6,089 nt of DNA, taken from contig JAKAJA010000119.1 of NCBI GenBank assembly GCA_021814085.1, forward strand, positions 1-6,089, given 5' to 3'. The stretch's first letter is position 1. The number at the start of each line of letters is the position of its first letter. The DNA is from Acidobacteriota bacterium (GTDB taxonomy: Bacteria > Acidobacteriota > UBA4820 > DSQY01). The notes under the pieces are model-generated. The model ran no database searches. It saw nothing but the letters and a program-made list of their open reading frames with translations, and was not told where the DNA came from. Below are positions 4,820-6,089 of the stretch, one piece after another. Made by a program: the position numbers and the translations under genes.

Positions 4820-5634
4820 ACTTCGGGAATGGCCCCATCGGCGTCTTCGACTCCGGGGTGGGCGGTCTCACCGTCGTGGCCGAACTCAGGCGCCGGATGC
4901 CCGGACAGGACATCCTCTATTTCGGGGACACGGCCCGTGTTCCCTACGGCAACAAGTCGCCCGAGACGGTCCGTCGATACTCCATGGAGATCGGCCGGTT
5001 TCTCGTGGCTCAGGGCATCTCTTACCTGGTGGTGGCTTGCAACACGAGCAGCGCCGTGGCCCTCGAAGCCCTCGAAGAAGTCATGCCGGTGCCGGTGCTG
5101 GGGATGATTGGGCCTGGCGCGAGGGCCGCCGCGGAGGCCACCTCCAATGGCAAGGTGGGGATGGTGGGAACGCGCGCGACCGTGGCGAGCGGCGCCTACG
5201 CGAAGGCGATCGAGAGGGTCCGACCGGACGTCAGGGTCTTTTCACAACCCTGCCCCCTATTCGTCCCTCTCGTGGAGGAGGGGTGGACCGATGGCCCCGT
5301 GGTCGTCCAGGTAGCCCACCGGTACTTGGACGCCCTCCTTAGAGAAGGGGTAGATACGCTGATTCTGGGCTGCACCCATTACCCCGTCCTCATACCCGTC
5401 ATCCGGCAGGTGGCGGGGCCCGGGGTGACCCTCCTCTCCTCTGCGACAACCGCGGCGGATGCCCTCCAGGGACTCCTCCCGGAATCCGCCGGCTCGGGGG
5501 AGGGGAGCATCGGGAAGTTGAAGTGCTACGTGACCGACGCGGGGACCCATTTCGCGGAAATCGCCGAGCGGATCCTCGGGGAGCCCGTCGGGGAACTCGT
5601 CGCCATCGAAGAAGAAAGGCTGGTCGTGCCATGA
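4816..5634 (+). CDS. murI: Glutamate racemase MurI
   Basis: Converts L-glutamate to D-glutamate for peptidoglycan precursor synthesis in the cytoplasm, without a cofactor. The 272-residue product is of normal length. Visible motifs are the N-terminal IGVFDSGVGGLTV (8-20), YFGDTARVPYGNKS (35-48), the first catalytic cysteine in VACNTSS (Cys75), and the second in LGCTHYPVL (Cys186) with neighbouring His188. The start is a GTG that overlaps the stop of the GerMN gene by 4 nt (GTGA), with a purine-rich GGAGAGGGAGAGG just upstream, so translation is probably coupled. The stop overlaps the rph ATG by 4 nt. Placement behind an amidase fits a cell-wall operon. A related Asp/Glu racemase is possible in principle, but length and motifs favour MurI. 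Confidence 0.97.
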   Translation: MNFGNGPIGVFDSGVGGLTVVAELRRRMPGQDILYFGDTARVPYGNKSPETVRRYSMEIGRFLVAQGISYLVVACNTSSAVALEALEEVMPVPVLGMIGPGARAAAEATSNGKVGMVGTRATVASGAYAKAIERVRPDVRVFSQPCPLFVPLVEEGWTDGPVVVQVAHRYLDALLREGVDTLILGCTHYPVLIPVIRQVAGPGVTLLSSATTAADALQGLLPESAGSGEGSIGKLKCYVTDAGTHFAEIAERILGEPVGELVAIEEERLVVP

Positions 5635-6089
5635 GAACCGATTCGCGCAGCGCCAACGACTTGCGGCCCGTCACCATCGAGCCCGGGTTCCTGAGTTATC
5701 CCGAAGGTTCCTGCCTCGTCACCTTCGGCAACACGCGGGTCCTCTGCTCGGCCATGGTGGAAGACCGAGTACCCAGGTTCGTGAAGGGCACGGGCCAGGG
5801 ATGGCTCACGGCCGAGTACGGCATGATTCCGGGCGCGACCCAGGAGCGCTTCGGACGGGAGTCCACGACGGGCAGGCCCTCGGGCCGCACCCAGGAGATC
5901 CAGCGCCTCATCGGGAGGTCCCTCCGTTCGGTGGTGGACATGTCGGCCTTCGCCGACCGCACCGTATGGGTGGACTGCGACGTCCTGCAGGCAGACGGCG
6001 GCACGCGGACCGCCGCCATTACGGGCGCCTTCTGCGCCATGGCCATGGCTTTCGACCAGCTCTTCTCGGCCAAGATCATCAAGGCCTTC
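5631..6089 (+). CDS. rph: RNase PH (N-terminal part; runs off window)
   Basis: A phosphate-dependent 3'-to-5' exoribonuclease that trims tRNA precursor 3' ends and other RNAs; it forms a hexameric ring. The window holds 153 open codons of a family usually about 240 long. The conserved start RxDxRxxxxLRPVTIEPGF is clear. So are FGNTRVLCSA, the WLTAEYGM segment, SGRTQEIQRLIGRSLRSVVD with its phosphate-site and substrate-contacting arginines, and VDCDVLQADGGTRTAAITGA. After AEYGM the sequence reads IPGAT where many relatives have LPRAT, a small change. The ATG at 5631 overlaps the murI stop (ATGA) and follows AAAGG at an 11-nt spacing. In many bacteria rph is followed by an XTP/dITP pyrophosphatase gene, which cannot be checked here. 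Confidence 0.96.
   Translation, partial: MRTDSRSANDLRPVTIEPGFLSYPEGSCLVTFGNTRVLCSAMVEDRVPRFVKGTGQGWLTAEYGMIPGATQERFGRESTTGRPSGRTQEIQRLIGRSLRSVVDMSAFADRTVWVDCDVLQADGGTRTAAITGAFCAMAMAFDQLFSAKIIKAF

Noticed and set aside
1..6089. CRISPR arrays, insertion sequences, prophage or att sites, including use of the tRNA-Gly as an integration site
   Set aside because: No spaced repeats, no transposase or integrase, no duplicated tRNA 3' end in the window, and gene content is housekeeping throughout.

Overview
This window is ordinary chromosomal DNA from a GC-rich, Gram-negative-type bacterium. It encodes a periplasmic or outer-envelope amidase with a signal peptide, a probable lipoprotein, and System I (Ccm) cytochrome c maturation proteins. 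The CcmE is the uncommon CxxxY (cysteine) form, known from archaea, Desulfovibrio-type sulfate reducers and some other bacteria. Together with the order amidase - GerMN protein - murI - rph, this suggests an Acidobacteriota or former-Deltaproteobacteria type of lineage. That placement is inference and no taxon is proven here.

The layout is divergent around an intergenic region at about 2529-2703. The left half reads on the minus strand. From the centre outward it holds a tRNA-Gly(CCC) gene, a short bactofilin, a ThiE/TenI-family protein, then after a 124-bp gap with its own promoter ccmE and the N-terminal 291 codons of ccmF, which runs off the window at base 1. The right half reads on the plus strand: a secreted N-acetylmuramoyl-L-alanine amidase, a GerMN-domain lipoprotein, glutamate racemase (murI) and the first 153 codons of RNase PH (rph), which runs off the window at base 6089.

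Three promoters of sigma-70 type, each with exactly 17 bp between the boxes, account for the transcription: one for tRNA-Gly/bactofilin/ThiE-TenI, one facing it for the amidase operon, and one for ccmEF. Genes within each unit are packed tightly: 2-nt gap bactofilin to ThiE/TenI, 8-nt overlap ccmE/ccmF, 35-nt overlap amidase/gerMN, 4-nt GTGA overlap gerMN/murI, and 4-nt ATGA overlap murI/rph. No convincing intrinsic terminator was seen.

The right-hand operon links peptidoglycan turnover (amidase), an envelope lipoprotein of unknown role, D-glutamate supply for peptidoglycan (MurI) and tRNA 3' end processing (RNase PH). The left side links cytoskeletal or envelope scaffolding (bactofilin), thiamine metabolism and haem delivery to c-type cytochromes. 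I did not find a wholly new system. The points most worth a second look are the cysteine-type CcmE, the mixed ThiE/TenI active site, and the tRNA-led bactofilin unit with its TTG start.
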